Below are positions 60,201 through 64,000 of a stretch of DNA of 64,000 nt, in pieces (the stretch's first letter is position 1; every line of letters starts with the position of its first letter). The position numbers were made by a program, and so were the translations under genes. A model generated the notes under the pieces. The model was not told the DNA's origin. It worked only from the letters and a program-made list of their open reading frames with translations, and ran no database searches. The DNA comes from Hydractinia symbiolongicarpus (lineage: Eukaryota > Cnidaria > Hydrozoa > Anthoathecata > Hydractiniidae), in assembly GCF_029227915.1 (NCBI RefSeq), contig NC_079876.1, forward strand, positions 28,803,828 to 28,867,827, in the 5' to 3' direction.

Positions 60201-63118
60201 TGGACCTAAATACAAACTACTGTTATAATAATCAATAAAGCAGCAAATAAGGTGACAGAGTAACAATGATATGCTCGTATTCATCACAACAATAAAAAAG
60301 ACGGTGGGAAATTTAGTTGCTTCCTAATCTACTCAATTTAAGACTAAAGAAAGTTAAGGAACTTTTTCTTTGCAGTGAGAAATTCTTTAATACAACTCTC
60401 AAGTCACCATTTGTCTTGAATTATGTGAAATCTTACATGATTGATGAGGAAGTGACAAAACAGCTAGCTGTAGTCATGAGTCATATGACATATGGTTATT
60501 ATGTATACAGTTTTTAACTTTCTGAAAATGATACCAGAAACTTCCCTTTTTACAAGGATTCTCTTTACACTGACCATTAAACAGGACTCATAAAAACAGT
60601 AATAGAAACACACAAAAACGAAAACAGAACAATAGGCATGTCAAACTGAATCAAATGGGCACATGTAAAATAAATAAATCTTATTATAACTTAAAAAGCC
60701 CTAAACAGATCAATGCATCAATTGGCACTTACCCAGTTCGGAAAACATCTCCAAGCTTTAGAAATGCAGAATTAACAAGTATTGGAAACGGGTATTTTTC
60801 TAACAGGCCTGGGACATTCACAATGGCTTCACATTGTTCTCCTGATTTTGTACTCCGCAAACCTGTAAAAAGTCAAATAATATATTTAATGAAAGGTAAC
60901 ATAGAGAACAAGTAAACATCAACAGAACAGCTGCAAATGCACTAGTGCAATATTTTTTATAATAAAAAACTGAAATATATATATACTTTTTTGCTATGTT
61001 AATCTTTGTTATCTTATTAACAGAGTATCATAGCCTAATTTGCAGTTATACACCCTGCCTGATCGTGGAAAGAATATAACCAATCATCTTAAATAGGAAA
61101 TTCTTCTGGCAAAAAAGTCATGTGGCTAGGTTTTTACCCAACAGAATTATTGCATTTTTGGGGCAAACAAACACTGTGGTCAAATGTTTCTAAAAAATTA
61201 TTCTTTGCAAGTCATATTCAGTACTGGAAAAAGGTTGTTTAACATTGCGCTTCGCATATCGCGACGGTATTCTCGATCCGCGATAGAGGTTTTTTTTTTA
61301 GTTTCAAATTGTATTCGCAATGCATCCGTCTCAATGTCATTCTCGAAGCTATCAAGGCCATTAACACTTTTTCATAATAGAACTATTTTAAAAATAAGAG
61401 TGTATTCAACAATGATCGCGGATGTTTAAATATAATTATACTTCCTTTGTGTTATATTTTTTTTTATGCATAACAATCTAGGGTAACAACAATTTAACAA
61501 TCTAGAACGGCAATAGAAAAGCTTCGTTAGATCGCATTTTAAAAATTTAAGAACGAAGAACAGCAATAGAAAAGTTTAAGACCGAAAAGCGGCGACAAAA
61601 AAAGCTTCGTTAGAGATCGCATTTTCAAAGTTTAAGAACGAAAAGTAGCGTTAGAAAAAAAAATATGTTGAAAAAGTAATGCGCTAGAATTACTTTAAAA
61701 AATACGAAAGGTAAAAATTTTCTATAATATACACCAATTTAAAATAAAAAAAAGATAAAGCAAAGATGTGTTTGAAATAATAAAAAAACTTTCTCTTTAA
61801 TCTCATTATTACCTACCATCAAGACGAATTTTGTCACGATACTAGATTCTCAATAGATCGCGACAATTTATTTTAATTGTTTCTTATTATTATAAATGCG
61901 GTACATCGTGTATCGAGGGAGTCCACGCATGTTGCGCGCTCGATATGTTAAACAACCTTTTTCCAGTTAGTAATATCAGATGAGTGTATTTAAGAGGGTG
62001 CTGATAAGATAGATAGATGTGCATATTTTACACACAAATATCGAGGAATATACCCTGTCTATTATTTCCAGGAGGGGCCATGGCTTTGATGGGGAGTCCT
62101 GGAGTATTTACTGCCCTCTTTGGGCTACGCAAACTTAATTAGAGTCAGCGCTCTGTCACACAACTCCCAGCAACATCCGACGGCCCACACAGTGCGTCAT
62201 TTCTCCAATTTCCCTCACATGGCTTGGGTTAACCCATGTTAATATTTAATTGCCCATATTGAATCGAACACTGGTCTCCCGCACAAATTAAAGAGTGATA
62301 ACCATTAAACTACGGCGCCACAAAGCCAACTCGGGCAAAGTTTTGAAGTAAATTGGCGGTTGTCCTACGAAACCACCTGCACTTTCCCGTACTCACCCAG
62401 AGTAATTTAGTGAAAATTGTTCATATGATGTAATGATGTGATGTCATCATTGCCACAAGAATGCTTTCCAAATTAGGTCATCATCAAAAATATGTTGTGT
62501 TCCCGTCCTTCGACCGACTCACTTTTGGTAATAAAAATCTGAGTCGGTAAGTCGGAAAAAAAGATAATTTTCAAAAAGAAAATTTTTTTCGCCAGAACTA
62601 ATTTATGCAAAATTGACAAAATCTTGCAAAAATTAATTTCCGTAAAATTAATTCCTTCAGGGCACGGCACTTCTGTGGCTACTGACAGTTTGCATGGCGG
62701 CGAATAATGGTCTACAAACAATGTCAAGTGGCTCTATACTGTTTTGGCTTTGGGAACAAATTTGCTTGCTCCGATCTGAAAATCTCGGGAAAAAATACGC
62801 CCGCCTGCCATCCGACTCATTTTTGCGGGGTCTTCAGGACGCGAACATAACATATTTTTGATGGTGGCCTTAGTCTTTGGGAAAACTCCTAACTAAGCTA
62901 CTAGCCTAATTTGGCATGATAGTCTAATTTGCAGTTGTCCTTCACTACTATAGCAAGCTCGCTATCGTTTTAGACTTCAACCTAAAAAATCAATAGTAAT
63001 TGTAGCTACCTTTCTCAAGTTCCATCAAAGCAAAATTAGCGTCCTGACTTTGATCTTGGCCATTATACTTCATTTGTTCTGTTAGAACTGGACTCTCAAC
63101 AATAGGCCTAAGCGCCAT
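42213..63118 (-). CDS. INTS7: Integrator complex subunit 7, complete (25 exons, 940 aa)
   Basis: INTS7 is a helical-repeat subunit of Integrator, the nuclear complex that cleaves snRNA and other RNA polymerase II transcripts. Exons 5' to 3': 63010-63118, 60733-60862, 60059-60205, 58474-58527, 57057-57140, 56466-56512, 56292-56374, 55368-55484, 54372-54494, 53755-53869, 53362-53457, 52873-52967, 51397-51493, 50899-51044, 49752-49880, 47534-47689, 46757-46951, 46022-46170, 45671-45766, 45496-45595, 44837-44878, 44132-44230, 43117-43225, 42834-42919, 42213-42431. All are AG/GT and phase-consistent, total 2823 nt. Diagnostic blocks: DANFALMELEKG, GEQCEAIVNVPGLLEKYPFP, VIHSNDPIARAVTLR, SLDSHDTVEVEAA, YLTDDPRKS, FNSDDVTLRN, and C-terminal EYFSAQFLLSFKYLG. 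Human INTS7 is 962 aa. The join between exons 18 and 19 is uncertain and, as drawn, inserts hydrophobic residues. Low complexity arrays fill introns 1, 3, 15 and 16. Confidence 0.95.
43428..43487 (+). repeat. Penelope-type hammerhead-like fragment, second copy
   Basis: GGGAGAAGGATCTCCCGAAACG and ACTAAACTATCATGTT match the end of the minus-strand element at 24420-24486. The CTGATGA part of the core is not preserved. It lies in an INTS7 intron. Confidence 0.5.
44523..44640 (+). repeat. tRNA-derived SINE (copy 2)
   Basis: GTAGTGTAGTGCGTTCGTC (box A) and CGTATCAAATCCTGC (box B), then GATGCAAAGTAGTTCTTCT, parallel to the copy at 6118-6210. Lies in an INTS7 intron. Confidence 0.5.
46958..47064. 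repeat. (TGAA)n microsatellite grading into (GGAA)n
   Basis: TGAA/TAAA repeats that become a pure TGAA run and end in four GGAA units. The tract begins a few bases upstream (in transcript sense) of INTS7 exon 17. Confidence 0.95.
48425..49645. repeat. 1.2-kb ACA/ACC-rich minisatellite with higher-order structure
   Basis: Built from ACAACA, ACCACC and CAACACAAAC words. Blocks of about 130-145 bp repeat at 48600-49010, and a block of about 238 bp repeats near 49002 and 49240. On the minus strand this is a TG/TTG-rich tract that keeps a 402-codon valine-rich frame open by composition only. It fills INTS7 intron 15. Confidence 0.95.
50037..50076. repeat. Inverted repeat hairpin in INTS7 intron 14
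   Basis: CTCCCCAATGACCACTT faces AAGTGGTCATAGGGGAG across 2 nt; one mismatch. The GTGGTCA core recalls the 7555-7980 MITE termini, so it could be a derivative. Confidence 0.4.
59175..59465. repeat. About 53-bp minisatellite, 5-6 units (array 1)
   Basis: The unit contains AAGTGGCGATAGAAATGC, TTTTTTAGATCGCATTTT and AAAAGTTTAAGAAC. Located in INTS7 intron 3. The same family recurs in intron 1 at 61505-61650. Confidence 0.9.
61505..61650. repeat. About 53-bp minisatellite family, array 2
   Basis: Two to three diverged units with GGCAATAGAAAAGCTTCG, TTAGATCGCATTTTAAAA and TTTAAGAACGAAGAAC, matching the array at 59175-59465. Located in INTS7 intron 1. Confidence 0.8.
62004..62327 (-). repeat. tRNA-derived SINE with simple-repeat tail
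   Basis: Minus strand: head with TAGTTTAATGGTTATCA (box A) and GTGTTCGATTCAATATGG (box B), a body of about 200 bp, and a tail of ATCT repeats (plus-strand GATAGATAGATG near 62010). The overall layout is that of a SINE. Lies in INTS7 intron 1. Confidence 0.6.
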
Positions 63119-63611
63119 AATTTGACAAGTCTACCACAGCTTCAGCATGTATAGAATGTTTACGAAATACTCCTCATGACTTCATGTACCATACCCACAA
63201 AACATTGTGTTTCACGGCTTCGAAAAATGAACGCCGTTCCGCCAATTATCTCTCATATGTATATGTGTGGTATAATTTAAGCACGATCTATATAAGAAGT
63301 ATTCACAGACACACAATGTCTTCCCAAAATCATGTAAACCCATTGCCCAGAGCTCCTAGAAATAACCCTTAAAATCTTAAAAGTAGAAACAGAAAGCTAA
63401 AAATTGTTCCTTCACAAGTTTGTCCCTTTGCTAATGTCTAAACCCGCGATATTAAACTCACCATCCAATTACATAAATTCCATCTAAAAGAACTAAACTG
63501 GTCTAGGCGCACTATTTACAAAGTTACAGAGAATTCATCTTCCTCTTTTCCTTGTGTTCTTTTTTCAAGCATTAAAAGCCTTTTTTCCAACACGGAGCTT
63601 GATGGATATTC
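63119..63611. other. Spacer between INTS7 and the next minus-strand gene
   Basis: About 490 bp that should contain the INTS7 promoter and the 3' UTR of the upstream gene. A short plus-strand frame (63184-63372) has no family features. TATATAAG near 63288 is in plus orientation. Confidence 0.4.
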
Positions 63612-64000
63612 CTACGCCACCCTGCGGTAGTGAATTTTATTGAAGAACTTTGTTAAGCGTATTGTCGCATCAAACTTGCCGTTGTACTCTAAGACAAAAT
63701 CGGGATTCTCGACTAAGATGGCTGACGAGGATAAGATTTCCAATTTTTCTTTTGATTTCACAACAAAATCATACAGCACATGAATCAAATAAACAATCTG
63801 AAGCGTTTCCTCTTTATCGTATTTAAAACACAAAAACTTTTAGAGGTTTCTTTTAACCAAGATGATTTTCAGATGCTGACAATTTAAGAAAACGTATTTT
63901 GTAATACCTTCACAACATACAAAATTTCCTTCACCTGGGTGTGACGTAGGTCCCGGTTGTTAGTGTATTATTAGATGCGTAAATTTAGAATAAATGAATA
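63612..64000 (-). CDS. 3' exons of an unidentified gene entering from the right edge
   Basis: Last exon 63612-63836 after acceptor CTCTAAAAG, reading FLCFKYDKEETLQIVYLI, then VLYDFVVKSKEKLEIL and a C-terminal RLTKFFNKIHYRRVA with stop. A phase-compatible 27-nt exon at 63908-63934 (VKEILYVVK) precedes it. No family recognised; the segment looks helical. Same strand as INTS7, about 490 bp upstream of it. Confidence 0.5.

Overview
This is animal nuclear DNA: AT-rich, with multi-exon genes split by GT-AG introns and packed with short transposons and tandem repeats. The gene set (an animal-type lipoxygenase with a PLAT domain, Integrator subunit 7, a CUB-domain membrane receptor) and the repeat set (Tigger/pogo-like, piggyBac-like, mini-Helitron, Penelope-like) suggest a marine invertebrate. 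A cnidarian, probably a hydrozoan, is my best guess. The guess rests on gene style and repeats, not on any search. All exon models were built by hand from splice signals, phase agreement and protein family motifs.

Layout. (1) 77-3121, + strand: the 3' exons of a gene that enters from the left edge and ends in a PPxY-containing tail. (2) 3907-15870, + strand: a CUB-CUB-transmembrane protein with a PPxY-rich cytoplasmic tail. Its tail exon resembles the left-edge gene, so the two look like tandem paralogues. Its introns hold a piggyBac-like MITE, a second MITE, a tRNA-derived SINE and a 52-bp higher-order minisatellite. (3) 15.9-26.3 kb: a gene-poor stretch with Tigger-like and mini-Helitron elements, a (GTTT)n tract, a frameshifted OB-fold/zinc-ribbon pseudogene and a Penelope-like GIY-YIG remnant followed by a hammerhead-like motif. 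(4) 26290-33960, - strand: a complete 16-exon lipoxygenase (703 aa) with all five iron ligands. (5) 34-42 kb: repeats, centred on an apparently intact 2566-bp pogo/CENPB-like DDE transposon (35071-37636, TA target duplication). It carries a transposase and, divergently, a second small HIRAN-like gene between GC-rich subterminal repeat arrays, and it appears to have inserted into the end of an older Tigger-like MITE. (6) 42213-63118, - strand: a complete 25-exon INTS7 (940 aa), with large tandem arrays in its introns. (7) 63612-64000, - strand: the last exons of an unidentified gene.

The host genes do not form a pathway. The lipoxygenase oxygenates polyunsaturated fatty acids, INTS7 belongs to the Integrator RNA-processing complex, and the CUB protein looks like a surface receptor that could recruit WW-domain ubiquitin ligases. 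The least ordinary item is the two-gene DDE transposon with its HIRAN-like partner and repeat-array ends.
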